Assembly (NCBI RefSeq): GCF_001518815.1
Contig: NZ_CP013987.1
Coordinates: 847,001-911,000, forward strand
DNA: 64,000 bases
Source of the DNA: Pseudomonas oryzihabitans
Lineage (GTDB): Bacteria; Pseudomonadota; Gammaproteobacteria; Pseudomonadales; Pseudomonadaceae
Direction: 5' to 3'
The first letter of the stretch is position 1. Each line of letters opens with the position of its first letter. The notes below the pieces were generated by a model that ran no database searches, was not told the DNA's origin, and saw only the letters and a program-made list of their open reading frames with translations. Shown in pieces: positions 1-9,187 of this stretch. The position numbers were made by a program, and so were the translations under genes.

Positions 1-1137
1 GATCCGCAGGCGCGCTCCTGGCTGTTCCAGATCGTGGCCGTGGTCGCCGTCGTGGCCTTCGGCTGGTTCCTGTTCAGCAACACGCAGGCCAACCTTGCCA
101 ACCGGGGTATCACCTCCGGCTTCGGCTTCCTGAACAATACCGCCGGCTTCGGCATTCCCCAGCACCTGATTCCCTACAGCGAAGGCGACACCTACGGGCG
201 GGTCTTCCTCGTCGGCCTGCTCAACACCCTGCTGGTGTCGGTCATCGGCATCTTCCTGGCGACCATCATCGGTTTCACCGTGGGTGTGGCCCGGTTGTCG
301 AACAACTGGCTGCTGCGCAAGGTCGCCACGGTCTACATCGAGACCTTCCGCAACATTCCACCGCTGCTGCTGATCTTCTTCTTCTATTTCGCCGTGCTCG
401 CGCCCCTGCCGGGTCCACGCCAGAGTCTGAGCCTGGGCGACGCCTTCTTCGTCAACAACCGTGGCCTGTACATGCCCGCGCCGAGCGCCGATGCCGGGTT
501 CCTGCCCGGCTTGATCGCGCTGCTCATCGCCATCATCGCCAGCGTGGTGGTGGTGCGCTGGGCTCGCAAGCGGCGGCATGCCACGGGCCAGCGCTTTCCG
601 GTGCTGTGGACCGTACTGGCGCTGCTGATCGGGATCCCGCTGCTGGCGGCCCTGGTCTTCGGCAGGCCGTTGCACTGGGAAGTGCCGGAGCTGCAGGGCT
701 TCAACCTGCGCGGCGGCTGGGTGATCATCCCCGAGCTGGTCTCCCTGGCGCTGGCCCTGTCGGTCTACACCGCGGCCTTCATCGGCGAAACGGTGCGCGG
801 CGGTATCCAGGCGGTCAGCCACGGTCAGACCGAGGCGGCCAGTTCCCTGGGGCTGCGTCCGGGCCTGACCCTGCGGCTGGTGATCATTCCCCAGGCCTTG
901 CGGGTGATCATTCCTCCGCTGACCAACCAGTATCTGAACCTGATGAAGAACTCGTCGCTGGGTGCTGCCGTCGGCTATCCGGAGATGGTGGCGCTGTTCG
1001 CCGGCACCGTCCTGAACCAGACCGGTCAGGCCATCGAGACCATGGCCATCACCATGAGCGTCTACCTGGCCATCAGCATCAGCATCAGCATCCTGATGAA
1101 CTGGTACAACAAGCGCATCGCGCTGATCGAGCGTTAA
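1..1137 (+). CDS. aapQ: General L-amino acid ABC transporter permease AapQ (5' partial)
   Basis: Inner-membrane permease of an AapJQMP-type broad L-amino acid importer. The frame is open from base 1, so the true start lies upstream and at least 378 residues are visible. Hydrophobic segments run through the protein, and the C-terminal half carries the permease coupling (EAA-type) motif EAASSLGLRPG followed by the conserved IIPQALRVIIPPL segment. AapM begins 9 bp after the stop and AapP follows, so one operon is clear. The binding protein AapJ would be expected upstream, outside the window. Family assignment rests on the recognisable QMP order and the large insert between transmembrane segments typical of this subfamily. 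Confidence 0.93.
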   Translation, partial: DPQARSWLFQIVAVVAVVAFGWFLFSNTQANLANRGITSGFGFLNNTAGFGIPQHLIPYSEGDTYGRVFLVGLLNTLLVSVIGIFLATIIGFTVGVARLSNNWLLRKVATVYIETFRNIPPLLLIFFFYFAVLAPLPGPRQSLSLGDAFFVNNRGLYMPAPSADAGFLPGLIALLIAIIASVVVVRWARKRRHATGQRFPVLWTVLALLIGIPLLAALVFGRPLHWEVPELQGFNLRGGWVIIPELVSLALALSVYTAAFIGETVRGGIQAVSHGQTEAASSLGLRPGLTLRLVIIPQALRVIIPPLTNQYLNLMKNSSLGAAVGYPEMVALFAGTVLNQTGQAIETMAITMSVYLAISISISILMNWYNKRIALIER

Positions 1138-1146
1138 GGAGCGCGT

Positions 1147-2247
1147 ATGAGTAACCAGACCCATACCTTCAAACCGGACCTGCCGCCGCCGCCCTCCAGC
1201 GTCGGTGCCTGGGCCTGGATTCGTGGCAACCTGTTTTCCAGCGTCGGCAATACCCTCCTGACGCTGTTCGGTCTCTACCTCGTCTGGCTGATCGTGCCGC
1301 CGGTGGTGAACTGGGCCTTCATCAATGCCACCTGGAGTGGCAGCACCCGTGCCGATTGCGTGCCAGGCGGCGCCTGCTGGGTGTTCATCAAGGAGCGCTT
1401 CGGGCAGTTCATGTACGGCTTCTACCCCAGCGATCAGCGCTGGCGCGTGGACCTGACCGTGGTGATCGCCGTGATCGGGGCGATCCCGCTGTTCCTCGAC
1501 AGCTTCAAGCACAAGGCCCGTTACGGTCTGTCCCTGCTGGTGATCTATCCGCTGGTGGCCTTCTGGCTGCTGTATGGCGGCTTCGGTCTGCGCGTGGTGC
1601 CCTCCAGCGAGTGGGGCGGCCTGATGCTGACCGTGGTGATCGCCGCGGTGGGCATCGTCGGCGCCTTGCCGCTGGGCATCCTGCTGGCCCTGGGGCGCCG
1701 CTCCAAGCTGCCGGCGATCAAGGTCATCTGCGTGACCATGATCGAGTTCTGGCGGGGGATCCCGCTGATCACGGTGCTGTTCCTGTCGTCAGTGATGCTG
1801 CCGCTGTTCCTGCCCGATGGCATGAACCTGGACAAGCTGTTGCGCGCCATCGTCATGGTGATCATCTTCGAGGCGGCCTACATCGCCGAGGTGGTACGGG
1901 GCGGCATGCAGGCCATTCCCAAGGGCCAGTACGAAGCCGCTGCGGCCATGGGGCTGGGCTACTGGCGGACCACCGGCCTGGTGATCCTGCCCCAGGCGCT
2001 CAAGCTGGTGATCCCCGGCATCGTCAACACCTTCATCGCGCTGTTCAAGGATTCGAGCCTGGTGGTCATCATCGGCCTGTTCGACCTGCTCAACAGCATC
2101 AAGCGTGCTACTTCCGACCCGGCGTGGCCTGGTCTATCCACCGAAGGCTATGTGTTCGCCGCGCTGGTCTTCTGGGTTTTCTGTTTTGCCATGTCCAGCT
2201 ATTCCGCCCGTCTGGAGCGCAAGCTGAACACCGGCCACAAGCGTTAG
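1147..2247 (+). CDS. aapM: General L-amino acid ABC transporter permease AapM
   Basis: Second inner-membrane permease of the AapQMP importer, 366 residues. The N-terminal half has several hydrophobic segments; the C-terminal half carries the coupling motif YEAAAAMGLGYWRTT followed by ILPQALKLVIPGI, which contacts the ATPase. The start ATG at 1147 is preceded by AAGGAG (1136-1141). It lies 9 bp after aapQ and 10 bp before aapP, consistent with one transcript. AapM-type permeases are longer than simple HisM-like permeases because of extra segments between the first helices, which is seen here. Confidence 0.93.
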   Translation: MSNQTHTFKPDLPPPPSSVGAWAWIRGNLFSSVGNTLLTLFGLYLVWLIVPPVVNWAFINATWSGSTRADCVPGGACWVFIKERFGQFMYGFYPSDQRWRVDLTVVIAVIGAIPLFLDSFKHKARYGLSLLVIYPLVAFWLLYGGFGLRVVPSSEWGGLMLTVVIAAVGIVGALPLGILLALGRRSKLPAIKVICVTMIEFWRGIPLITVLFLSSVMLPLFLPDGMNLDKLLRAIVMVIIFEAAYIAEVVRGGMQAIPKGQYEAAAAMGLGYWRTTGLVILPQALKLVIPGIVNTFIALFKDSSLVVIIGLFDLLNSIKRATSDPAWPGLSTEGYVFAALVFWVFCFAMSSYSARLERKLNTGHKR

Positions 2248-2257
2248 GAGTCAACAG

Positions 2258-3025
2258 ATGAACGTAAGCAACAAGCAGCCGGTCGACAGCAGCAAGGTCA
2301 TGATCCAGCTCAAGGACGTGAACAAGTGGTACGGCCAGTTCCACGTGCTCAAGGACATCAACCTGACCGTCACCCAGGGTGAGCGTATCGTGCTGTGCGG
2401 GCCTTCCGGCTCCGGCAAGTCCACCACCATCCGCTGCATCAACCGCCTGGAAGAACACCAAAAGGGTCAGATCATCGTCGACGGCACCGAGCTGACCAAC
2501 GATCTCAAGCAGATCGAGACCATTCGCAGCGAAGTCGGCATGGTGTTCCAGCATTTCAACCTCTTCCCGCACCTGACCGTGCTGCAGAACTGCACCCTGG
2601 CGCCCATGTGGGTGCGCAAGCTGCCGAAGAAGCAGGCCGAAGAGATCGCCATGCATTACCTGCAGCGGGTGCGCATTCCCGAGCAGGCCAACAAGTTTCC
2701 GGGCCAGCTGTCCGGTGGCCAGCAGCAGCGCGTGGCCATCGCCCGGGCGCTGTGCATGCAGCCACGCATCATGCTGTTCGATGAGCCGACCTCGGCGCTC
2801 GACCCGGAGATGGTGAAGGAGGTGCTGGACACCATGATCGGCCTGGCCCAGGACGGCATGACCATGCTGTGCGTGACCCACGAGATGGGCTTCGCCCGCA
2901 CCGTGGCCAACCGGGTGATCTTCATGGACAAGGGCGAAATCGTCGAACAGGCCGCACCGGACCAGTTCTTCGACAACCCGCAGAACGAGCGTACGCGCCT
3001 GTTCCTCGGGCAGATCCTGCACTGA
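2258..3025 (+). CDS. aapP: General L-amino acid ABC transporter ATP-binding protein AapP
   Basis: Cytoplasmic ATPase energising the AapQM permease pair, 255 residues, the usual length for polar-amino-acid ATPases. Visible motifs in order: Walker A GPSGSGKST (about residues 48-56), Q-loop [16 protein letters not shown] signature LSGGQQQR, Walker B IMLFDEP, and switch His in CVTHEM. The start ATG at 2258 has AGGAG at 2247-2251. It is the last gene of the operon and is followed by an inverted repeat at 3031-3060. Confidence 0.95.
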   Translation: MNVSNKQPVDSSKVMIQLKDVNKWYGQFHVLKDINLTVTQGERIVLCGPSGSGKSTTIRCINRLEEHQKGQIIVDGTELTNDLKQIETIRSEVGMVFQHFNLFPHLTVLQNCTLAPMWVRKLPKKQAEEIAMHYLQRVRIPEQANKFPGQLSGGQQQRVAIARALCMQPRIMLFDEPTSALDPEMVKEVLDTMIGLAQDGMTMLCVTHEMGFARTVANRVIFMDKGEIVEQAAPDQFFDNPQNERTRLFLGQILH

Positions 3026-3030
3026 GACGC

Positions 3031-3060
3031 GACCGGGGTGGACACCCATCCGCCCCGGTC
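3031..3060 (+). terminator. Inverted repeat after aapP, possible terminator
   Basis: GACCGGGG (3031-3038) pairs with CCCCGGTC (3053-3060), and partly complementary bases lie in the loop. It starts 5 bp after the aapP stop. No T-run follows, so it may be a weak terminator or only a 3'-end stabilising hairpin. Confidence 0.45.
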
Positions 3061-3266
3061 TACCTGCGAACCCAATCACGGGCGTTCGGCGGGAAGGCGG
3101 GCAAAGGACTTCAAGGCGCGGTATCCTCGATGTTTGGCGCCCGGTTTCCGGGGTCGGCGGTCAAGGTCCGCCTTGCCGTTCACCGGCTTCATTGTCGATT
3201 CCGTACCGCATCGTGAGAACGTGCGGTGCAACGGGCAGTCGAAGCCGTCATCATAGAGAGACGCCC

Positions 3267-3983
3267 GTGAACTCCATTTCCCATCCGCTCATGCTGACAA
3301 AAGCCAAGGCCTGGGGCGCCCATGCGGTGACCTCCAGTGGTGTGATCCTCGCGCTTCTGGCGCTGCTCGCTCTGGTCGACGGTCAACCCAAGGGTTGCCT
3401 GATGTGGCTTGGCATTGCGCTGCTCGTCGATGGTCTCGACGGCACCCTGGCCCGCAAGTTCGAGGTCAAGCGGGTCCTGCCCCATTTCGATGGTTCCGCG
3501 CTGGACCTGGTGGTCGATTACCTGACCTATGTCTTCATTCCAGCGATCTTCATCTATCGCTTCGTACCCTTGCCGCCGCATTTCGAGCTGGTGGCGGTGG
3601 GCATCATCCTATTGTCGTCACTGTTCTGTTTCTGCAATGTGAACATGAAGAGCGCCGACAACTATTTCATCGGCTTTCCTGCGGCCTGGAACGTGGTGGC
3701 GCTGTATTTCTACGTGCTGGACCTAGCGCCCTGGTTCAGCATGGCGGTGGTGCTGGTACTGGCCGCCCTGACCCTGACCCGGGTCAAGTTCCTGCACCCC
3801 TTCCGCGTCCGTCAGCTAATGGCGGTGAACATCACCATTACCTCCATCTGGCTGCTCAGCAGCGCCATGATGGTGTTCCTGCACCCCGACAAGCCGCTGT
3901 GGCTGATGGTGCTCTGGTTCGCCAGTGGCATCTACTTCGTTGGCGTGTGCGTCTGGCGTACCGCCCGGGAGTGGTTCGCCTGA
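3267..3983 (+). CDS. pcs: Phosphatidylcholine synthase (CDP-diacylglycerol-choline O-phosphatidyltransferase)
   Basis: Inner-membrane enzyme that condenses choline with CDP-diacylglycerol to give phosphatidylcholine in one step. About 238 residues with several hydrophobic helices. The CDP-alcohol phosphotransferase signature is visible as [11 protein letters not shown] followed by [11 protein letters not shown], that is DG-x2-AR-x8-G-x3-D-x3-D, which holds the metal and CDP-lipid. A GTG start at 3267 has AGAGAG 6 bp upstream; an ATG at 3291 is an alternative that still keeps the catalytic motif. A GIY-YIG gene starts 2 bp after the stop. Pcs is found in a minority of bacteria, often those living with eukaryotes. 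Confidence 0.9.
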   Translation: MNSISHPLMLTKAKAWGAHAVTSSGVILALLALLALVDGQPKGCLMWLGIALLVDGLDGTLARKFEVKRVLPHFDGSALDLVVDYLTYVFIPAIFIYRFVPLPPHFELVAVGIILLSSLFCFCNVNMKSADNYFIGFPAAWNVVALYFYVLDLAPWFSMAVVLVLAALTLTRVKFLHPFRVRQLMAVNITITSIWLLSSAMMVFLHPDKPLWLMVLWFASGIYFVGVCVWRTAREWFA

Positions 3984-3985
3984 CG

Positions 3986-4306
3986 GTGAGCGACATCCCC
4001 CAGCCACCCGCGCGCACCTGGTATGTCTACCTGGTGCGCGCCGAGAACCAGGCGCTCTATTGCGGCATCAGCGATGATCCCGAGCGCCGCTTCGCCCAGC
4101 ACCGCAGTGGCCGTGGTGCCCGCTTCTTCGCTTCCAGCCCGGCCCAGGCGCTGGTCTATGTCGAAGCCTGCGCCGACAAGTCGGCCGCCTTGCGCCGCGA
4201 GATCCAGATCAAGAAGCTACCCAAACGAGCCAAGGAGTCCCTGGTGCTGGCCCTGTCCGGCCCACGGCCCACGGCTGATTCAGGAGTGCTGTCATGTCCG
4301 AGCTGA
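3986..4306 (+). CDS. GIY-YIG domain nuclease, UPF0213/YhbQ type
   Basis: Small single-domain putative endonuclease of 106 residues. The GIY-YIG core appears as WYVYLVRA then [15 protein letters not shown], with the conserved Arg in PERRF, the expected spacing for the UPF0213 (YhbQ) group. The Glu of [14 protein letters not shown] fits the metal-binding position. GTG at 3986 is chosen because it sits 2 bp after the pcs stop and directly precedes the domain; the open frame extends far upstream through pcs but only as a shadow. Its end overlaps the next gene by 13 bp, suggesting translational coupling. The biological role of this family is poorly known. Confidence 0.82.
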   Translation: MSDIPQPPARTWYVYLVRAENQALYCGISDDPERRFAQHRSGRGARFFASSPAQALVYVEACADKSAALRREIQIKKLPKRAKESLVLALSGPRPTADSGVLSCPS

Positions 4307-5229
4307 TTCTGCATCACTACTGGCAATCGCCCTTCGCCGAGAAGGCGCGCCTGCTGTTGGGCTTCAAGGGTCTCGCCTGGCGTTCGGTGATCATTCCGCG
4401 GATGCTGCCCAAGCCCGAGCTGGTGGCGCTCACCGGTGGCTATCGCAAGACGCCGGTGCTGCAGGTGGGTGCGGACGTCTATTGCGATACGGCGCTGATC
4501 GCTCGCCGCCTGGAGGCGGAAAAAGCGGTACCGGCGCTGTTTCCGGAAGGCCAGGAGGCGGTCGTGGCCGCCTTTGCCGGCTGGGCGGACTCGGTGTTGT
4601 TCCAGCACGCCGTGGCGTTGATGTTCCAGCCGGAGATCATGGGGCCGCGCCTGGCCAGTCTGCCGCCGGAGCAGGCCCAGGCCTTTCTGGATGATCGCAA
4701 GGCGCTGTTCAGCGGTGGCAGCCTGAGCCGGCTGACGCCCGAGCAGGCCCGGCAGCAGTTGCCGACCCTGTTGTCGCGGCTGGAGACGCAGCTGCAGCGC
4801 AGCCAGGGTGAATTCCTCTTCGGCGCGCCTTCGGTGGCCGACATCGCCCTGGCCCACAACTTCTGGTTCCTCAAGAGCACGCCGCAACTGGCGCCCCTGG
4901 TCGACGAACGACCCGAAATCGCCGCCTGGTTCGCGCGAGTGCTGGGGTTCGGCCACGGTACCCACGAAGAGCTCCAGGCCGAGGAGGCGCTGGCCATCGC
5001 GCAGACGGCCGAGCCTGAGGCGCTACCTCGTGATCAGGCCATTCCGGTGGAAGGCTTTGCCTGGGGTGAGCGGGTCAGCGTGGCCGCGATCGACTACGGG
5101 GTGGATCCGGTGGTGGGCAAGTTGGTCCATGCCGATAGCGAATCCCTGGTGCTCTTGCGCCACGATGAGCGACTGGGTGCGATCCAGGTGCATTTCCCAC
5201 GGCTCAATTTCCGTGTCAGTGCAGGCTAA
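4294..5229 (+). CDS. Glutathione S-transferase family protein with C-terminal extension
   Basis: Cytosolic GST-like protein of 311 residues, about 90 longer than a classical GST. The N-terminal thioredoxin-fold part starts [18 protein letters not shown] (Ser/Cys position SPFAEK), with the cis-Pro strand KTPVLQVG and the following [13 protein letters not shown] helical GST C-terminal domain follows, roughly residues 90-225. The last 75 residues (after [12 protein letters not shown]) form an extra beta-rich segment absent from simple GSTs. The gene overlaps the GIY-YIG gene by 13 bp. The substrate is unknown. Confidence 0.85.
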   Translation: MSELILHHYWQSPFAEKARLLLGFKGLAWRSVIIPRMLPKPELVALTGGYRKTPVLQVGADVYCDTALIARRLEAEKAVPALFPEGQEAVVAAFAGWADSVLFQHAVALMFQPEIMGPRLASLPPEQAQAFLDDRKALFSGGSLSRLTPEQARQQLPTLLSRLETQLQRSQGEFLFGAPSVADIALAHNFWFLKSTPQLAPLVDERPEIAAWFARVLGFGHGTHEELQAEEALAIAQTAEPEALPRDQAIPVEGFAWGERVSVAAIDYGVDPVVGKLVHADSESLVLLRHDERLGAIQVHFPRLNFRVSAG

Positions 5230-5246
5230 GCCACTTCGCTAGAAAA

Positions 5247-5268
5247 AACGGCGCCCAAGGGCGCCGTT
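5247..5268. terminator. Bidirectional intrinsic terminator
   Basis: Perfect 10-bp stem AACGGCGCCC / GGGCGCCGTT with a 2-base loop, between the convergent GST gene (stop 5229) and the flavin reductase gene (stop 5290). The A-run at 5242-5248 is a T-run for the minus-strand gene, so termination of the flavin reductase transcript is best supported. Confidence 0.8.
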
Positions 5269-5289
5269 CTGCCTTCCAGCGCCGGTCGA

Positions 5290-5910
5290 TCAGTCGGGGC
5301 GACGCATGCGGAACAGCGCCGATTCGGTGATCTCGAAGTAGTCGGCCGGGCCACCGCCACGGACGATGGGACGAGCCGCGGCAGTCTGGTAGATACCGTC
5401 CTTGAGCAGGCGCTGGTCGATATGGGCGGCCACCACCTCGCCAAGCACCAGCCACTGGTCCAGTTCGTCGCCGGCAGCGGTCTTGAGGCGCACGATTTGG
5501 CTCAACTTGCATTCGAAAGCCACCTGGGCACGGGCGACCCGCGGCACCTTGACGATCGTCGAGGGGGCAGGCTCCAGGCCGGCCAGGGCGAATTCGTCCA
5601 CCTCCGGACCTACCATGGCGCTGCTGGCGTTCATCTCCTCGGCCAGCTCGCGGGTCGCTAGGTTCCAGACGAATTCACCGGTGCGCTCGATGTTGGCCAC
5701 GCTGTCCTTGTAGCCCTGGCTGGAAAAGCCGATCAGCGGCGGCTTGTAGTTGAAGGCGTTGAAGAAGCTGTAGGGCGCCAGGTTCAGCACGCCGCTTTCG
5801 CTATGGGAGGAAATCCAGCCGATGGGACGCGGCGCGATAATGGCGTTGAAGGGATCATGGGGCAGGCCATGGCCCTGACTGGGTTCGTAGGAGTGGTAGG
5901 AGATGCTCAT
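5290..5910 (-). CDS. Flavin reductase family protein (DIM6/NTAB type, FMN-binding split barrel)
   Basis: Cytosolic flavoprotein of 206 residues. The pattern FNAIIAPRPIGWISS near residues 22-36, then NLAPYSFFNAFNYKPPLIGFSS, is the FMN-binding region of the DIM6/NTAB flavin-reductase-like family. Members use NAD(P)H to reduce FMN or act on unknown substrates; nothing here identifies a partner oxygenase. The gene starts 10 bp downstream of the phosphodiesterase gene on the same strand, so the two are probably cotranscribed, ending at the hairpin 5247-5268. Confidence 0.85.
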   Translation of the reverse strand: MSISYHSYEPSQGHGLPHDPFNAIIAPRPIGWISSHSESGVLNLAPYSFFNAFNYKPPLIGFSSQGYKDSVANIERTGEFVWNLATRELAEEMNASSAMVGPEVDEFALAGLEPAPSTIVKVPRVARAQVAFECKLSQIVRLKTAAGDELDQWLVLGEVVAAHIDQRLLKDGIYQTAAARPIVRGGGPADYFEITESALFRMRRPD

Positions 5911-5920
5911 CGGGGTTCCT

Positions 5921-6412
5921 TCAGGGGGTGAGTTCCAGGATCTCGGCCTGGATCTGGCCGGCGTCCAAGGTCAGGCGGCCGACGCTGATCGGCAATCGAA
6001 AGCGGCGCGGACCGGCGCTTCCCGGGTTGACGTAGAGTACGCCATCGCGCTCTTCGATCAGCGGCTTGTGCGAGTGGCCGCTGACCACCACCCGCACCGC
6101 CGCACCGGCGGTCTGCAGGTCCAGTTCCGGCAGGATATGCAGCATATGGATGCCGATGTCGGCCAGGGTCAGGGTGACGCGCTCGGGGATGTCGTCGGCC
6201 CAGGGTACGTCGTCGTTGTTGCCCCGGACCACGGCCAGGGGGGCCAGCTCGCGCAACGCATCGAGAATCTCGTGCTTGCCGATGTCGCCGGCATGCAGGA
6301 TGAAATCGCTGCCGGCCAGGGCCTCCAGTGCCTGGGGGCGCATCAGGCCATGGGTGTCGGCGATCAGGCCGACGCGATAGGGGCGAGGCGCAGTGGGCAT
6401 GTGGTCACTCAT
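5921..6412 (-). CDS. YfcE/MJ0936-type metallophosphoesterase
   Basis: Predicted metal-dependent phosphodiesterase, 163 residues. All calcineurin-like motifs are visible: IADTHG (about residues 17-22), LHAGDIG, VRGNNDD, VVSGHSHK and the late VNPGSAGPRRF. This compact layout matches the YfcE/Vps29-like single-domain group. It is the first gene of a probable two-gene unit with the flavin reductase. The start ATG at 6412 is the first in frame before the core; no strong ribosome binding site is evident. Confidence 0.87.
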   Translation of the reverse strand: MSDHMPTAPRPYRVGLIADTHGLMRPQALEALAGSDFILHAGDIGKHEILDALRELAPLAVVRGNNDDVPWADDIPERVTLTLADIGIHMLHILPELDLQTAGAAVRVVVSGHSHKPLIEERDGVLYVNPGSAGPRRFRLPISVGRLTLDAGQIQAEILELTP

Positions 6413-6680
6413 GGGGCTCAGGATCTCTCAAGGCCTCTGGCTGGATCGCTGTCGATCACAGGCCTGGCCGTTTACGTTGAGAGGTGTCCAGGCGCGCAGG
6501 AGTTCTACGCAGAAGCCAAACGCTGGAAGCAATCGTCAGTTCAGCACCCAGCGCGCCTGGCAGGCAACTGCGCTGGGTGCCGATAGCGGGCGGTCATATG
6601 GTGGTCGGATACCGGGATGACGCCTGGCTCGTGCTGCTGAAGGGCACCGATGCAGGCGCATTGGCGATGCCTGGCGACCG

Positions 6681-7805
6681 CTAGAGGTCCAGCACCAGAT
6701 CGGAGGTGGGTTTGCTGCAGCACAGCAGTCGAAACCCGCGATCTATCTCGCGCTGGCGAATGCCGCCGGCATGCTGCATCTCCACCTGGCCGTCGAGCAG
6801 GGCCGTCTTGCAGGTACCACAGAGACCCTGACCGCAGGAGGAGGGCACGATGGCGCCGGCGCGTTTGGCGGCGGTGAGCACGGTCTGGTCGCCCGGCATG
6901 CTGAAGACCTTGCCCGAGCGGGCCAGGGTGATGGTGAACAGGGCGTCACTGGCCGTGGTGGGTACTGTCTCGACGAAAGCCGTCGGGCTGCCGATGGTGA
7001 AGCTTTCCTGATGATAGTGGGAGAGGTCGAATCCCCCTTCGCGCAGGGTCCGCTGGACGGCGCCCATATAGCCCTGGGGGCCGCAGGTGAAGACCTCGCG
7101 TTCGCGAAAGTCCGGTACCAGTCGTTCCAGTAGGGCGAGATCCAGGCGGCCGACCGGACCCTGCCAGTCCGCTTCGGCGCCGGACGCCTCACAGATGGCG
7201 AACACCTTGAGATGACGTTGCGCGGCCTGCAAATGAGCCAGTTCGTCGCGGAAGATGATGTCCTGCGGGGTGCGGGCACTGTGGACGAAGGCGATATCCG
7301 GATCGCTCCCCAGGTCGAAGGCGGCGCGGGTCATGGCCATCAGTGGCGTGACACCCGAGCCAGCGGACAGATAGAGCAGCTTGCGCTGGGGATGCCCTAC
7401 CGGGGTGAAGATGCCTGCCGGGCCCGTGGCCAGCAGGCGACTGCCGACCTCCAGGTGATCGTGCAGCCAGTTCGACACCGGGCCACCCGGCACGCGCTTG
7501 ACGGTGATGGCGAAGCTGAAGGGACGGGTCGGCGTCGAGGACAGCGTGTAGCAGCGTGACTGGCTCTGGCCATCGATGGTGAGCGACAGGGTGATGAACT
7601 GGCCAGGCTCGAAGGCTAACGCGACGAAGTCAGGGCAACGGAAGACAAAGGTCCTGACATCGGCGGTCTCGATCCGAATGGCGCAGCATTCGAGGGTCTT
7701 CCGTTCGGCACTGCTCCAGGATGCACCAAATGCCGACCAGGTCTGGGCCTCGTTGAAGCGGCTGTCTTGCGTGGGGGCATAGGCAGTGAGCGCGGTCATG
7801 GTCAT
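6681..7805 (-). CDS. Reductase component of a Rieske-type quaternary amine monooxygenase (GbcB-like)
   Basis: Passes electrons from NAD(P)H through FAD and a plant-type 2Fe-2S centre to the oxygenase encoded upstream. 374 residues: a flavin domain with the FAD motif RCYTLSST (about residues 84-91), a pyridine-nucleotide domain with LSAGSGVTPLMAM and the CGPQGYM motif, then a C-terminal ferredoxin domain with Cys ligands in SSCGQGLCGTCK and a last Cys in LLCCSKP. The gene starts 3 bp after the oxygenase stop, a tight operon pair. The domain order (reductase then ferredoxin) and partner match GbcB of glycine betaine demethylation, but related pairs act on stachydrine or carnitine. Confidence 0.88.
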   Translation of the reverse strand: MTMTALTAYAPTQDSRFNEAQTWSAFGASWSSAERKTLECCAIRIETADVRTFVFRCPDFVALAFEPGQFITLSLTIDGQSQSRCYTLSSTPTRPFSFAITVKRVPGGPVSNWLHDHLEVGSRLLATGPAGIFTPVGHPQRKLLYLSAGSGVTPLMAMTRAAFDLGSDPDIAFVHSARTPQDIIFRDELAHLQAAQRHLKVFAICEASGAEADWQGPVGRLDLALLERLVPDFREREVFTCGPQGYMGAVQRTLREGGFDLSHYHQESFTIGSPTAFVETVPTTASDALFTITLARSGKVFSMPGDQTVLTAAKRAGAIVPSSCGQGLCGTCKTALLDGQVEMQHAGGIRQREIDRGFRLLCCSKPTSDLVLDL

Positions 7806-7808
7806 TCC

Positions 7809-9077
7809 TCACACCCCGTGGGCCGCAAGGCGGGCGGCGTACCAGCGGGTGAATTGCTCGACGTAGGTCTCGGTGAAGGCGGAGAGAGGTCCGGGCACAT
7901 AGGCGGGATCCTGGGTGCCGCGATGGGTGATGGCGACGAGTCCGGCGTCCTGCAGGTTGGTCGCCTGCCAGACCTCGGTCAGGGTCTGGAGGTCGTAGTC
8001 GACGCCCTCCACGGCATCGGCATGGACCAGCCACTTGGTCCTGACCAGGGTCTGGTCCGGTCCGAGCGGGATGATGTAGGACACCACGGCGTGATCGCTC
8101 ATGACGTGGGTCCAGGAATTGTGGGTCCAGAAATGCACATCGCCCAGGTCGCGGCGCGTCAGGTCGCCCAGCAAGCGGGTGCAGGCCACCTGGGTGGTCA
8201 GGGTCTGGGATTCGCCATATTTGGCGATGACCAGGCGCTGCGAGCGGAACTGGGTGATGCTGTCCTCTTCCAGGTGTTCGACGGCGGCACAGAGGTGGCC
8301 TTGGTCTTCCCAGTTCTGACGGGCCTGGGCGTTCTTCGCCTGATAGTCCGCCAGGGCCTGGAGCGATTCCGGACTCATGCCGTCGGTACAGACGCCGAAG
8401 TCTTCCGGCAGGAAGGAGGCGTTCAGCTCGGGGTGACCGGCGGCGCAGTGATAGCACTCGCGGTTGTTCTCGATCACCAGCTTCCAGTTGCCGTTCTCGA
8501 TGATCTCGCTCTCGTAGGCGATCTTGCTGTACTGCAGGGCATAGGGGGCGAAGCGTGGCGCCATCTCGGTGGCGAGGGCGTCGATGTCCTGGGGCGACTC
8601 GTCGCTCAGGCAGACCAGGATATGGGCACCCACCACCCGTACGGCCACCGGTATGAGACTGCGACAGCTGGCGTCGAAGTCCTTGCCCATGTGCGCGGCA
8701 TGCTTCAGTTGGCCGTCGAGGTCGTAGGTCCATTGGTGATAGGGGCAGACCAGCATGCCTACGGTGGATTTGCCCGCTTCCTTGAGCCGCGCGCCGCGAT
8801 GCCTGCAGACGTTACGAAACGCCCGGATGTTCTCGTCGTCGTCGCGTACCAGGATGATCGAGGCCTTGCCGATGTCCAGGGTGGAGACGTCCCCCGGCTC
8901 GGGAATGTCCGCGGTGACACCGACCACGATCCAGTGCCGGGTGTAGAAGACCTCGAGGTCGGTCGCGAAGACATCCGGTCGGCCATACAGCTCACCAGGA
9001 AGACCATGGCCCGGCTGGCGCTGGGCGAGCAGGTCGCGATGGCTCTTGGCGGGGGCGTTATCCATGGGGCACCTCAA
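7809..9077 (-). CDS. Rieske 2Fe-2S oxygenase, quaternary amine (glycine betaine/stachydrine-type) N-demethylase
   Basis: Catalytic subunit that would hydroxylate an N-methyl group, releasing formaldehyde and the tertiary amine. 422 residues, the size of GbcA and Stc2. The Rieske cluster is CRHRGARL plus CPYHQWTY (about residues 91-118). The mononuclear iron region is NWKLVIENNRECYHC followed by HPEL, with the expected His ligands and bridging Asp/Glu area. The reductase gene follows after 3 bp. The LysR gene lies upstream on the same strand behind a 110-bp gap. GbcA and Stc2 cannot be separated by eye, so the substrate stays open. Confidence 0.87.
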   Translation of the reverse strand: MRCPMDNAPAKSHRDLLAQRQPGHGLPGELYGRPDVFATDLEVFYTRHWIVVGVTADIPEPGDVSTLDIGKASIILVRDDDENIRAFRNVCRHRGARLKEAGKSTVGMLVCPYHQWTYDLDGQLKHAAHMGKDFDASCRSLIPVAVRVVGAHILVCLSDESPQDIDALATEMAPRFAPYALQYSKIAYESEIIENGNWKLVIENNRECYHCAAGHPELNASFLPEDFGVCTDGMSPESLQALADYQAKNAQARQNWEDQGHLCAAVEHLEEDSITQFRSQRLVIAKYGESQTLTTQVACTRLLGDLTRRDLGDVHFWTHNSWTHVMSDHAVVSYIIPLGPDQTLVRTKWLVHADAVEGVDYDLQTLTEVWQATNLQDAGLVAITHRGTQDPAYVPGPLSAFTETYVEQFTRWYAARLAAHGV

Positions 9078-9187
9078 GGGAGACGTTGGCCGGGGTGTGT
9101 GGCCGCAGTATCGAAGTGCCCCCGAAAGGGGTCAACGCGCTTTATTGTTAAGCTGGCATGAGCCAGGGTTATGCCAGGAACCCTGGC

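Noticed and set aside
3395..4306. 303-residue fusion reading through pcs into the GIY-YIG domain
   Set aside because: The first 195 residues are a shadow of pcs in another frame; the real gene starts at GTG 3986.
7767..9161. 464-codon plus-strand open frame
   Set aside because: Antisense to the Rieske oxygenase with complete motifs; its own translation is low-complexity Gly/Val/Gln, a GC-driven shadow.
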